Source: Drosophila miranda (lineage: Eukaryota; Arthropoda; Insecta; Diptera; Drosophilidae). From it: a stretch of 64,000 nt of DNA. The DNA is taken from contig NW_022881614.1 of assembly GCF_003369915.1 (NCBI RefSeq), positions 21,988,336 to 22,052,335 on the forward strand, in the 5' to 3' direction. The position numbers and the translations under genes were made by a program. Under the pieces are notes generated by a model that worked only from the letters and a program-made list of their open reading frames with translations, did not search any database and was not told where the DNA came from. Numbering within the stretch: the stretch's first letter is position 1; each line of letters starts with the position of its first letter. Positions 12,643 through 23,844 of the stretch are shown here, in pieces.

Positions 12643-12832
12643 ACCCCTTTTTTCTTCATCATGTTATAAAGTAATTTCAGTTTATTTTCTAAAACAGTTA
12701 AGTAATTTTCCTCTTTTTTTTATATATACCGACCTGTCAAACTCGCCAAACTACATCAAAAGTATCTGATCAATGTGGCTACAGTGCTACGATCAAAATT
12801 CCGATCATCCTTGAGATGATTTAAAACCAAAA
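12643..12832 (+). other. 3' UTR of the I-type element
   Basis: AT-rich non-coding tail that ends in AAAACCAAAA. The first ISY repeat begins directly after it, so the original A-rich tail was the Helitron target. Confidence 0.6.
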
Positions 12833-13960
12833 CGAGGGGGAACGTTGTGAGTTGCTGCGTACACCGCAACTCTACAGTTATACCCGATACTAAGTCAGTA
12901 TGGCTCTCCTGCGGCAGACGCCGCTATTATTGAACCACACGACAAAGAGTGCGTGCGAGAGAGACAGAAAATCAGTCTGAGCGTGACGTCGGGCGCTGCG
13001 TAGCCACTGAAAATTGATTTCTTGCTTTTGGCTACAAAAATGATCCGATCTAATCCAGATTCAGCAATATGATAGATATGGTCATTATCTATGATTCTGC
13101 GTTTTTAGTTTTCTCGAATGTGCAATATTGTGGATGCAACAGATTTTCGTCTTTTGTGGTGGCGGAAGGGGGTGGGGCGAAATTCTGAGATATACGTTTT
13201 ATAGTGAGATCTAACAGGAGTGCGGATACCAAATTTGGTTACTCTAGCCTTAATAGTCTCTGAGATTTGTGGATGCCCCAGATTTTCGTCCTTTGCGGTG
13301 GCGGAAGGGGTGTGGCGAAATTTGGACACGAAACGGTCAAGGTCAGATATCACAGGAGTGTGGATACCAAATTTGGTTGCTCTGGCTCTTATAGGTTCTG
13401 AGATCCTTGAACTCATATTTTGCAATTGGCAAAGCCGACCATGAAACCTGTGTGTTAGAGAGAGACAGAGCGAGAAAGAATGAAATTGTTTTCTTGATTC
13501 TGGCTATAATAATTATACGATCTCGTTGAGATTTTACACTCTAGAACATATAGTCATCTTCTACGATTCTGCATTTTTGGTTTTATCGTATCCTTAAAAA
13601 TGTGGATGCCACAGATTTTCGTCCTTTGTGGGGGCGGAAGTGGGCGGGGCAAAGTTTTGAAATATTTTTGTTGCAGTGACATTTCACAGATGTCTGGATC
13701 CAAAACATCGTTGCTCTAGCTCTTATAGTCTTTGAGCAATAGGCGCTGAAGGGGACGGACGGACGGACGGACGGACGGACGGACGGACGGACGGACGGAC
13801 AGACGGACAGACAGACAGGGCTCAATCGACTCGGCTATTGATGCTGATCAAGAATATATATACTTTATGGGGTCGGAAACGATTCCTTCTGGACGTTACA
13901 CACATACACTTTTACCACAAATCTAATATACCCCAATACTCATTTTGAGTATCGGGTATA
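12833..13960 (+). mobile_element. ISY/DINE-1-type Helitron-like repeat, copy 1
   Basis: A 1.13 kb non-coding repeat from CGAGGGGGAACG to TATCGGGTATA. It shares its whole length with five other copies in the window. Internal landmarks are an early TATACCCGATACTAAG block, repeated ATTTTCGTCCTTTGTG modules, a (GGAC)n tract and a conserved terminal segment including AAGAATATATATACTTTATG. Length and sequence resemble the ISY/DINE-1 family abundant in D. miranda; the family name is from memory. Open frames in it are not conserved proteins. Confidence 0.8.
13752..13803 (+). repeat. (GGAC)n microsatellite inside ISY copy 1
   Basis: Long uninterrupted GGAC run. The same position in the other ISY copies has shorter or mixed GGAC/AGAC runs, so this tract varies in length between copies. 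Confidence 0.9.
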
Positions 13961-13968
13961 AAAAAAAA

Positions 13969-15063
13969 CGAGGTGGAACGTTGTGAGTTGCTGCGGACAC
14001 CGCAACTCTACAGTTATACCCGATACTAAGTCAGTATGGCTCTCCTGCGGCAGACGCCGCTAATATTGAACCACACGACAAAGAGTGCGTGCGAGAGAGA
14101 CAGAGAATCAGTCTGAGCGTGACGTCGGGCGCTGCGTAGCCACTGAAAATTGATTTCTTGCTTTTGGCTACAAAAATGATCCGATCTAATCCAGATTCAG
14201 CAATATGATAGATATGGTCATTATCTATGATTCTGCGTTTTTAGTTTTCTCGAATGTGCAATATTGTGGATGCAACAGATTTTCGTCTTTTGTGGTGGCG
14301 GAAAGGGGTGGGGCGAAATTCTGAGATATACGTTTTATGGTGAGATCTAACAGAAGTGCGGATACCAAATTTGGTTACTCTAGCCTTAATAGTCTCTGAG
14401 ATTTGTGGATGCCCCAGATTTTCGTCCTTTGCGGAAGGGGGTGTGGCGAAATTTGGACACGAAACGGTCAAGGTCCGATATCACAGGAGTGTGGATACCA
14501 AATTTGGTTGCTCTGGCTCTTATAGGTTCTGAGATCCTTGAACTCATATTTTGCAATTGACAAAACCGACCATGAAACCTGTGTGTTAGAGAGAGACAGA
14601 GCGAGAAAGAATGAAATTGTTTTCTTGATTCTGGCTATAATAATTATACGATCTGGCTGAGATTTTACACTCTAGAACATATAGTCATCCTCTACGATTC
14701 TGCGTTTTTGGTTTTATCGTATATTTAAAAATGTGGATGCCACAGATTTTCGTCCTTTGTGGGGGCGGAAGTGGGCGGGGCGAAGTTTTGAAATATTTTT
14801 GTAGCAGTGACATATCACAGAAGTCTGGATCCAAAACATCGTTGCTCTAGCTCTTATAGTCTTTGAGCACTAGGCGCTGAAGGGGACGGACGGACGGACG
14901 GACAGACGAACAGACAGACAGGGCTCAATCGACTCGGCTATTGATGCTGATCAAGAATATATATACTTTATGGGGTCGGAAACGATTCCTTCTGGACGTT
15001 ACACACATCCACTTTTACCACAAATCTAATATACCGCAATACTCATTTTGAGTATCGGGTATA
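13969..15063 (+). mobile_element. ISY/DINE-1-type Helitron-like repeat, copy 2
   Basis: Head-to-tail with copy 1, separated by eight A residues, and nearly identical to it over its length (shared variants such as CTGCGGCAGACGCCG). A run of A and then the right target duplication follow. The shared variants suggest the second copy came from local tandem duplication or a second insertion from the same source. Confidence 0.8.
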
Positions 15064-15070
15064 AAAAAAA

Positions 15071-15087
15071 AATAATGTCTGCCGATA
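15071..15087 (+). repeat. Right target-site duplication of the I-type element
   Basis: Exact repeat of 6484-6500. It restores the thr ATG at 15075-15077 beside the coding sequence. Confidence 0.9.
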
Positions 15088-15392
15088 TAGTGAAACAGTT
15101 GAAAGGCACTCGATCCGATGTTGAGGCTGCGGCCACGACAATTAAGCTGAAATTCAAGGAATTCAGCAAGGGCATCGGGATAAACGACGCCTCCTTTCCG
15201 CTAAGATATGAGTTGAGCGTGTTGCGCCAGCTGTGTCTCGCCTTGAAGGACAATCTGCACCAGCATGACGATCTCTACTGCGACATTGCGGCCACCGTGG
15301 TACCACACGTGGAGCCCTACGAGGAGAAGCCGAGCCTGTGGGAAGCTCATCTAACGAGCCTGCGGTACATACATCATGGGCTTTGTCAGGAG

Positions 15393-15451
15393 GTAAGTTG
15401 AAGAACCAAATGCTTGCTAGCTGGTATCCTAATTGTACGGGTGCTTCGCAG
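15393..15451 (+). other. thr-A intron 1
   Basis: 59 bp with GTAAGT donor and TTCGCAG acceptor, conserved at the same place in copy B. Retained introns show that the extra copies arose by DNA duplication and not by retroposition. Confidence 0.85.
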
Positions 15452-16891
15452 AAATCCCTGACGGAATGCCAGAAAATGTACGGCCTAGTCCGATCGCAGC
15501 CCTGCCGCCTGCAAGGGAGGCTGACTACAAGTTTTATTTGGACATCCATCTGACGCACTTCAATGGCATTCACTTGCAAATGCAGAAGGAGACGTTACCC
15601 ATCGCCGCCACAGATCAACTATATTACGCCTTGGAGGCAATGGGTGTCCTCTTTGACACCATGCGCCAGCGTAAAGTGGCAAAGAATGCGGCTCTCCTGG
15701 TCCAGCTGAATGATGCCCTGTTCAGCAAGCGAAGCAAAGCCTTTCTGATGTACCTGAGCGCTCTTCCGCCCGAGAGCACGACGAAAATGTACGACCCGCT
15801 TCTCAAGCTCCTGAGCTGCAGCTGGGCCACACCCAGCTCTGAGCTGACTACTCAATTCACGGAGTATCTGGGCCTGGTTCTGGCACTGATGCAGATCGAC
15901 ATGTTTTCCATAGAAGCGCCGCTCGAACAACAACTGGCACTGAAGTTGCTGCGCATTTGTCGCGACCTGTACAAGGACGTCTCTCCGCAGAACTACTCCA
16001 TCCAGCTCCTCTACTACTATGTCAAGCTGTTGTACGTGCGCGAGGCTACGGCGGACTTACATCTATCTGTGCAAGAAGTTCGTCTACTTCTTCGAGCACA
16101 AGGGCGCGACGCACGCCAAAGAGCAGTCGTTCATGGACCTGCTGGTGTTCTTCCAGCGCCTGCAGACGCTGCTTCATCAGAGCAGCAACAATCCTCCCTT
16201 AGACATTTTTTGGCAGCAGCTCGAGGGCGACGACAGTCCCGAGGTATACACCGCCCACTTTCAACTGCTGCATGGCTGCCTTGGGCTGACGGTGAACGTA
16301 GTGAGGAGTCCGCTGGGGACCAGCTGCTCCAACGAGGCCTGTAAAAGCATTCGCAGGCATTGCCTTCTCTCCTTCGGGATGTGCGCCCTGGAAGCTTACG
16401 TTAACTGGCAGCCGACGACCGAACAGAAGTCGGACAAGGTACGTCTGCCACAGCTGGAAACCTTTTACCTAATGAGCTTTCTCTTCAGGCACCCTATAAG
16501 CCGCTCTTGGGCATTCTTGGCTACACCTTGGACGTGGCCAAGAGCATGAAGTGCCTGGGGCCCTCCGCCATGGTGCTAGTCAAGCTGGTGCGTCTACTGG
16601 CACTCGTGGCCGAAAAGGTAGCGTGTCCCGAACAAATGTCCCTTGTGCTGGCCTTCTTGGAGCCCTTGCAACATCTACGACCGCTCATCACCAGCCAGAA
16701 TATGCTTAGTGTGCTCCGGCGAATCTACAAAGCCAGTGTCCACTGCAAGAGCTCCGACATGGCCAACCGTCTGCAGTCCACCTACCTTGCGGCCCAAACG
16801 AATCCCTCGCGGTTGCGTTCACAGCTCTTCGTCCACTACCACAATGCCAATAATACGGAGAAGTGCGTCTACGAGTGGCACGAGTCCAGTC

Positions 16892-17033
16892 CTACTTCGT
16901 CGAGCACAAGGGCGCGACGCACGCCAAAGAGCAGTGGTTCATGGACCTGCTGGTGTTCTTCCAGCGCCTGCAGACGCTGCTTCATCAGAGCAGCAACAAT
17001 CCTCCCTTAGACATTTTTTGGCAGCAGCTCGAG
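16892..17033 (+). repeat. Internal 142-bp duplication within thr-A exon 3
   Basis: Near-copy of 16084-16225 (from CTACTTC to CAGCTCGAG), placed where copy B has sequence 31711 to about 32143. It carries GAGCAGTGG like copy B, but AACAATCC like copy A, so its source was another or earlier thr copy. About 19 bp of extra sequence follow before homology to copy B resumes. Confidence 0.85.
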
Positions 17034-19228
17034 GTGCTCGTGCAGACCAAGAGCCCCTCGGCTGCGACGATACACCAATCGACTGGGAAGCCCTGATCGA
17101 CGATGCAGTTGCTGCAGCCATGGCTCTGTCCACCATGGGCTACATGGCGCAGGCCGATGAAGCCTGGCTGCTGATACTCAGGATTGGGCAAATGCTGGAC
17201 GAGAGATTCACCTACCTGCGAGCCCTGACCCACTTCCTGGGACAAGACCACCTGAATTCTAACCAGCAGCTCGAACTCTCCGAGGAGGTGGATCGAGCGC
17301 AGGAGCTGCTCGACGATCTGTGGCCTCAGCTCCAAAACGGATATTTCTTTAAGCGCCAACATACTATAGTGATGCTCTGCCTCTGCCACATGGCCAGCTA
17401 CTATGCGCGGCAGGACTGTCTGTGCCACGCCCAGCTGCTGTTGCTGCAGGCCGAGGAGCTGCGCGCCCAGTTCGATGAGCGAGTTGGCAAGAGCGACATT
17501 GTGCAGATCACAATCCAGACAGTTCGCTTTCGATTGGACTACCTGCGGAAGAAGCGGTGCAGCAGCCTGCCTAGGAAGCCGACGCCCCTGCGACAGCTAG
17601 ACACGCTGGTCGACAGCGTGCGAAACTACTGCACGGTGTCCAGCGTGGACCTGGGAGCCCTGCAGCTGCTGCTGGCTGACCTCGTGAGGGAGAGCACCGA
17701 GTGTGCGGCCAATCGGCTGACCGAGCGGTTCGCCTTTTACGGCACCACGCTTAACCTGGTGCTGCAGTCGGGTATGGCCCTGCGGACCATTGAGGTGCTC
17801 ATCTCGTGGCTCTGGATGAACCTGCAGATGGAGTACCTGGACCAGGCGCAGTCCAAGCTGCGCCTCCTGGACCATTTGCTCGCCATCAAGTCGCTTAGTC
17901 GAACGCTGGTGGAGCAGACATCGGCCAAATACATCCCCGCAATAGCCGCCAAGGAAGATCTCAAGGCGAATGCCATGAGCGAGCTGACCAGCAACATGCT
18001 GCTCATGGAGCACCTGGAGCCGATAAAGAAGCAGAACCAGCTGGACGTGGCCACACTCAAGTCTCTGCCCATGCACGAGCCAATTCCCACCAGCCATCAG
18101 CTGCAGCGCTATGTGAGCAAGCAAGGGACGCCGCCCCATCTACGGGACAGCATGCAGCTGCAATGTATCTACTTTATCGTGGGATGTCTCCATGCCCGCT
18201 TCAGCTTCTTGAAAAGGGAGACCGATCAGCTGGACGACTTCTACGTAGGGGCAGGCAATTGGCTGCAGGAGGATCCCGTACGCACCGCCACACTGGGCTC
18301 CATGCTTATCGTGCACGAACTCTACCACGTCAACTATCTTCGCTTCAGAAAGAAGCACAAGGAGGCTCTCCGCTATGCGGAGGCAGGTCTCAAATCAGTG
18401 TACCAAACGGTGGACATCAACTATAGCTTCAACCTCATGGTCCAGCTAAAGACGGCCCGGTTGGAGCTGCATCCCGTTGGCAAAGCGAGGGCGAAGACCA
18501 TTAGGCGAGCCCTCGCCTTTCAACACTTCGCCAGAGGATAAACGCAGGAAAGGTGTTGTTGAGGGGACTACCAAGGCAAAATCATCTGCCAGAAAGACGC
18601 CCAGGTTCAAGATATACACGGAGCTGGAATTGCGACCACCCATCGGCTGCAGCAACAGCAGCAGCAGTAGCAGCAAGAGCGGCAATGAGAACACGCCACC
18701 ATCGGATCATGTGGATCTGAATGCCTGCCAGACTATCGAGATAAGCGATGACGATGCTGCTTCGGTTTCAGCTTCGACTCCGGCTCCCTCTCAACTGAAA
18801 CGATCCCAATCTGTGCCAGCCAAGGCCACAAAGTCACGCTCCGCTAGAATTGGTAGCCAACTAAAAGTACCAGAGATCATCGAATTGGACGATACCATGG
18901 AAGAGACGCCTTCCGCCTCATCGGCAGCCTCAGTGAAGCGGTATCCGACCAGTGATGCAAGGAGCACTCGTGCCCGCAACAGGCAACTCGAGGAAACGCC
19001 AGCGACCACGCGGGGACGACCACGTCGGAAGGTACCGGAGCCTGCACCCCAGCAGGAGACAGTCAGCCTTAGGCGGCGGCAAAGGAACTGATCAGAACTG
19101 ACACGTGCATAGGCTTATAATAGTTTATAGTTAATATTTTTTTGTAGCTTGTCCTTATTCCATTTGATTGTGTATTTATAAACGTTATGGCAAGGAGATC
19201 GACCTTCCAGAGAATGTCTAAAATGTTC

Positions 19229-19859
19229 TTATTGCTTGAGCACGGGTATCAGCGAACTCTTGCAGATGTCCTGGCCCCACCGACCAAACTGAATCCGATT
19301 CTGTCCGTGGTCGAAGAAGCCAGCTTTCCGTTTGCTGAACACAGCCGAAACATATGGATCGACGAGGATTCTACTGAACTTTCATTTTGTTAGAGGACTC
19401 ACACGAGAAGAGGACGCCCCGTCCGTGCATGGCATCCTGGAGCCATTCCCCCACATAGACGCGTCCGTCCGCATCCCAATGTATGCCGCGTCCTTGCCGC
19501 TTGTTCATCTGCCACTGACCAAAGTAGACGGATCCATCGTCGTAGTACTGTTTTCCCTCCCCGCTGCGCTTGTCATGGCGCCAATGACCCACATAGAGGC
19601 GATGCACCTGGCCATCAGGGGACTCCCGCCACATGGATCCGTAGCCATGACGTTGGCCCCGCTGCCACTGGCCCTCGTACACCAATCCACGACGGCTCGA
19701 TTTCACTCCATAGCCGTGGTGTTGGTTCCTCAGCCACTTTCCCTGATAGCGGCAATGTCCTCCGGCAGGATAGCGCAGGCTTCGAACACCATTGCCGCCA
19801 CCAGCATGGCACGACATGTTGCAGACAACTGAGCCCCAGCCCCGCTTTGGGTTTGTCAT
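19229..19859 (-). pseudogene. MORN-repeat protein gene, copy A, damaged in exon 2
   Basis: Minus strand. At least five MORN repeats are visible (YQGKWLRNQHHGYG, YEGQWQRGQRHGYG, YVGHWRHDKRSGEG, YFGQWQMNKRQGRG, YVGEWLQDAMHGRG). MORN tandem repeats bind membranes or other proteins; several family members act in cilia and sperm flagella. Donor GTGAGTCC at 19402 and acceptor TTCAG at 19335 define a 68-bp intron. The last exon runs to TAA at 19229-19231 (SSLIPVLKQ). Compared with copy B this exon has lost 40 bp after NGK, shifting the frame. The start could be ATG 19859 or the internal Met of MSCHAGGGNG. I do not recognise the exact gene. It lies tail-to-tail with thr. Confidence 0.8.
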
Positions 19860-20262
19860 CTGTGCTCTTCTTTCGTGTCCTGGGGTGCGTGCGGTGTCCC
19901 TTTTCTAATCAACCCCAACCATGTGTCCTGGCTCCGTTTGCCCCCATCCAAAAACTTTCGTTAGCTAGTCGCTCTTCCAGTCGCTCCTGGCACGCAAGCC
20001 TAACGACCTGATGGAGGTCAGGCGGGGGGAACGGCAATAGAAAATCGCTTGCTTCGGTTAAATATAGGTAGAAAAAATCGTTTAATCGTACGTGTATAAA
20101 TTACAGCGCAATTTCGCTTACATATTCGCCTATCAATATCAAAATTTGGGCTAACACGATCTGGTTCGGTTCGAATTATTGGGTTCTTACACACTACGTG
20201 GGCGATGGAAGACTGCGCTATGGATGAGGTCTGGGTCTGACATCGCGAGCGATGGCATACCA
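19860..20262. other. Intergenic DNA between MORN and Orai, no gene seen
   Basis: No convincing coding sequence or repeat. It has no counterpart in block B, where the Gypsy array and a deletion take its place. Confidence 0.5.
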
Positions 20263-20681
20263 CTAAAATACAATACAGATATTAGCGGACGCGCCAACTA
20301 GTTACAACAAATATACAAGCTAATATTGAGGAATATTTAGTCAACACAGTGGTTTAAACTTGAAAGTAGTATTGCTTTAGTTTGGGTCTTTCATCATTGC
20401 ATGCGATGAGTACACAGGGGTTACGATGTGTAAAGGTCTTGAGCTTAAAGAAACATTGTTCGGGGCACAATCCTTTAGAATATACGTACTCATACTGTTT
20501 TTGTATAATAAAAATCGACTGCCTTCTGCGCATCACAATTTGCATCAACTAAAAATTTACAAAATATTCACTTATTTAGTCTGAGGATTGACGGCGAGGC
20601 CTTTTCGTTTTCGTTAAGTTTTCAGAGAAGGATCGCCGAGATGGTTTATTGCTTCGTGGGATCCTCGCGCGATTAATACTG
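20263..20681 (-). other. Orai-A 3' flank / 3' UTR
   Basis: Downstream of the Orai stop on the minus strand. It is duplicated at 53034-53394 and interrupted there by ISY copy 6. No coding potential. Confidence 0.6.
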
Positions 20682-21221
20682 CTAAACGATGTCGCCGGCG
20701 GCACCGTAGTGGATGCCGTTATTGCGATTATGGTTGTTATGGTGCTCGAGGTGATCCTGTTCCATCTGCTCCTTGAGGATCTCCAGCTCCCGCATGCCGG
20801 AGACCGTCACCTCGTACTTGTGCGTCACCAGAGACCGATAGAAGTGTATGGCGAAAGCCAGGAAGATAATCATCACGGGTATCAGCACCACGTAGGACGA
20901 CCAGGCCGCCGGCGGGCTCAGATCATAGAACTTTACCCAGCACAGTATGGCTATCTCCAGCAGGAATAGGATCAACCCCAGCAGCGTCGAAAATGCCCAC
21001 GCCGTCTCAATGTACCAGTGCAGGCGCTCGTGCGGCGACTCGTGCACCAGGGAGATGCTGTGCAGGTTGCACACTACCTCGATGTTCGGCAGGATGCAGG
21101 TGCTAATCATCAAAGCCAGCATATGCACGGCCACCAGCATAGTGGTGCAGATCGCAAACGCCACTAGCATTCCGGGCGGAACCTTTGTGTCGTGGTCCAG
21201 CTGCACCTCCACCATCGCCAC
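20682..21221 (-). CDS. olf186-F: Orai calcium channel, last exon, copy A (partial gene)
   Basis: Minus-strand exon from acceptor ...CCCCACAG|GTGGCG at 21221 to TAG at 20682-20684 (ends AAGDIV). Orai is the plasma-membrane pore of the store-operated calcium channel gated by STIM. This exon holds [19 protein letters not shown] (TM2 entry), [14 protein letters not shown], the TM3 region [22 protein letters not shown]4 [17 protein letters not shown], and the C-terminal STIM-binding coiled coil ([21 protein letters not shown]). It is fully open. The upstream exon with TM1 and the selectivity-filter glutamate is not in the window, because ISY and BEL sequences lie beyond 21558. It is therefore probably an isolated fragment. 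Confidence 0.9.
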   Translation of the reverse strand: MAMVEVQLDHDTKVPPGMLVAFAICTTMLVAVHMLALMISTCILPNIEVVCNLHSISLVHESPHERLHWYIETAWAFSTLLGLILFLLEIAILCWVKFYDLSPPAAWSSYVVLIPVMIIFLAFAIHFYRSLVTHKYEVTVSGMRELEILKEQMEQDHLEHHNNHNRNNGIHYGAAGDIV

Positions 21222-21557
21222 CTGTGGGGGGACGCAAAAGAGCAGAGGTCGGGAGATTAGTGAGAGTCGTGGATGGGTTACGGGTTACTCTGCCAAGATC
21301 GCCGCTCTCAGGAGGCAATGCTCCTCCTATTATTATTATTAGCCATCTTTCTCAACATTTTGGCAAGTGTTGCTGGCGCGAGCAGATTTGTGTATATAAT
21401 AAGTATCTCATTGGGTTAATTTATCTGATCTGCCCCTCTCTCACCTGCTACCTAGGTGCACAAACATGTGAAATATATTCAAAATATAAAAAATAAAACT
21501 AGTCAAAATAGTGGAGGAACAGAGGATACCCAATGTTTTAAAGAAAACAGTAAAAAA
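21222..21557 (-). other. Orai-A intron remnant
   Basis: Non-coding, duplicated at 55081-55420. It is cut by the ISY pair after ACAGTAAAAAA. Confidence 0.65.
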
Positions 21558-22670
21558 CGAGGGGGAACGTTGTGAGTTGCTACGGACACCGCAACTCTAC
21601 AGCTATACCCGATACTAAGTCAGTATGGCTCTCCTCCGGCAGATGCCGCTAATATTAAACGACACGACAAAGAGTGCGTGCGAGAGAGACAGAAAATTAG
21701 TCTGAGCGTGACGTCACGCGCTGCGTAGCCACTGCAAATTGATTTGTTTCCCTTGGCTATAAAAATGATCTGATCTGATCCAGATTCAGCAATCTGATAG
21801 ATATGGTCGTTATCTATGATTCTGCGTTTTTAGTTTTCTCGAATCTGCAATATTGTGCATGCAACAGATTTTCGTCCTTTGTGGGGGCGGAAGGGGGTGG
21901 GGCGAAATTCTGAGATATACGTTTTATAGTGAGATCTAACAGAAGTGCGGATACCAAATTTGGTTACTCTAGCCTTAATAGTCTCTGAGATTTGTGGATG
22001 CCCCAGTTTTTCGTCCTTTGCGGGGGCGGAAAGGGGTGTGGCGAAATTTGGACACGAAACGGTCAAGGTCCGATATCACAGGAGTGTGGATACCAAATTT
22101 GGTTGCTCTGGCTCTTATAGGTTCTGAGATCCTTGAACTCATATTTTGCAATTGGCAAAACCGACCATGAAACCTGTGTGTTAGAGAGAGACAGAGCGAG
22201 AAAGAATGAAATTGTTTTCTTGATTCTGGCTATAATAATTATACGATCTGGATGAGATCTTACATTCTTAAACATATAGTCATCCTCTACGATTCTGCGA
22301 TTTTGGTTTTATCGTATCTTTAAAAATGTGGATGCCACAGATTTTCGTCCTTTGTGGGGGCGGAAGTGGGCGGGGCAAAGTTTTGAAATATTTTTGTAGC
22401 AGTGACATATCACAGAAGTCTGGATCCAAAACATCGTTGCTCTAGCTCTTATAGTCTTTGAGCACTAGGCGCTGAAGGGGACGGACAGACGGACGGACGA
22501 ACAGACGGACAGACGGACAGACAGACAGGGCTCAATCGACTCGGCTATTGATGCTGATCAAGAATATATATACTTTATGGGGTCGGAAACGATTCCTTCT
22601 GGACGTTACACACATCCACTTTTACCACAAATCTAATATACCCCAATACTCATTTTGAGTATCGGGTATA
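21558..22670 (+). mobile_element. ISY/DINE-1-type repeat, copy 3
   Basis: Same architecture as copy 1 but of a different subtype, sharing CTCCGGCAGATGCCGC and GACGTCACGCGC with copies 4 and 5. First member of a direct tandem pair. Confidence 0.8.
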
Positions 22671-22671
22671 A

Positions 22672-23776
22672 CGAGGGGGAACGTTGTGAGTTGCTACGGA
22701 CACCGCAACTCTACAGCTATACCCGATACTAAGTCAGTATGGCTCTCCTCCGGCAGATGCCGCTAATATTAAACGACACGACAAAGAGTGCGTGCGAGAG
22801 AGACAGAAAATTAGTCTGAGCGTGACGTCACGCGCTGCGTAGCCACTGCAAATTGATTTGTTTCCCTTGGCTATAAAAATGATCTGATCTGATCCAGATT
22901 CAGCAATCTGATAGATATGGTCGTTATCTATGATTCTGCGTTTTTAGTTTTCTCGAATCTGCAATATTGTGCATGCAACAGATTTTCGTCCTTTGTGGGG
23001 GCGGAAGGGGGTGGGGCGAAATTCTGAGATATACGTTTTATAGTGAGATCTAACAGAAGTGCGGATACCAAATTTGGTTACTCTAGCCTTAATAGTCTCT
23101 GAGATTTGTGGATGCCCCAGTTTTTCGTCCTTTGCGGGGGCCGAAAGGGGTGTGGCGAAATTTGGACACGAAACGGTCAAGGTCCGATATCACAGGAGTG
23201 TGGATACCAAATTTGGTTGCTCTGGCTCTTATAGGTTCTGAGATCCTTGAACTCATATTTTGCAATTGGCAAAACCGACCATGAAACCTGTGTGTTAGAG
23301 AGAGACAGAGCGAGAAAGAATGAAATTGTTTTCTTGATTCTGGCTATAATAATTATACGATCTGGATGAGATCTTACATTCTTAAACATATAGTCATCCT
23401 CTACGATTCTGCGATTTTGGTTTTATCGTATCTTTAAAAATGTGGATGCCACAGATTTTCGTCCTTTGTGGGGGCGGAAGTGGGCGGGGCGAAGTTTTGA
23501 AATATTTTTGTAGCAGTGACATATCACAGAAGTCTGGATCCAAAACATCGTTGCTCTAGCTCTTATAGTCTTTGAGCACTAGGCGCTGAAGGGGACGGAC
23601 AGACGGACGGACGGACAGACGGACAGACAGACATGGCTCAATCGACTCGGCTATTGATGCTGATCAAGAATATATATACTTTATGGGGTCGGAAACGATT
23701 CCTTCTGGACGTTACACACATCCACTTTTACCACAAATCTAATATACCCCAATACTCATTTTGAGTATCGGGTATA
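22672..23776 (+). mobile_element. ISY/DINE-1-type repeat, copy 4
   Basis: Follows copy 3 with a single A between them, and is almost identical to it apart from the length of the GGAC/AGAC tract. This is the second independent head-to-tail ISY pair in the window. Its right end abuts a broken BEL LTR. Confidence 0.8.
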
Positions 23777-23844
23777 ATAAGCGGCTGAGGGCCAAGAATT
23801 AGGTGCTATTTGGCAAGCAGCTAATCGGCTGGGTTCACCCCCCG

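Larger units (their letters stand above)
6501..12832 (+). mobile_element. I-clade non-LTR retrotransposon with nested hAT
   Basis: A full-length-looking LINE with a 5' UTR, a zinc-knuckle ORF1, and an ORF2 holding AP-type endonuclease, RT and RNase H. An RNase H after the RT is typical of the I clade and absent from most Jockey or CR1 elements. The 3' end runs into an A-rich tail that holds two ISY Helitron-like copies before the right target duplication. The coding region is inactivated by a frameshift in ORF1, an in-frame stop in ORF2, further frame changes and a hAT-derived insertion. Classical I elements end in TAA repeats; the A-rich tail here suggests a related but distinct family. Confidence 0.88.
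15075..19091 (+). pseudogene. thr: three rows (thr), copy A, degenerate
   Basis: Thr is the Drosophila partner of separase, needed to release sister chromatids at anaphase. Layout: exon 1 at 15075-15392; intron 15393-15451 (GTAAG...GCAG); exon 2 from 15452; intron 16439-16488 (GTACG...TTCAG); exon 3 onward; C-terminal tail to 19091 ending SLRRRQRN. Damage relative to copy B: a 1-nt deletion near 15517 causing a stop at 15553; an 11-bp deletion near 16058 that brings the frame back; and replacement of about 430 bp by a duplicated 142-bp piece of exon 2 at 16892-17033. A frame change near 18475 precedes the Ser-rich, basic tail. The start codon is also cut off from its promoter by the I-type insertion. 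Not a functional gene as it stands. Confidence 0.9.

Noticed and set aside
13752..13818. Regular GGAC array considered as a CRISPR-like or satellite array
   Set aside because: It is a 4-bp microsatellite without spacers and occurs at the same place in every ISY copy.
16643..18541. 632-codon open frame as an intact thr gene
   Set aside because: Its start is in the wrong frame of exon 3, it crosses the duplicated 142-bp insert and filler, and it lacks the N-terminal exons in frame.
21830..23180. Repeated 78-codon frames beginning MTVSCPNFATP inside the ISY copies
   Set aside because: They change length and frame between copies, resemble no known domain, and are by-products of the repeated non-coding modules.
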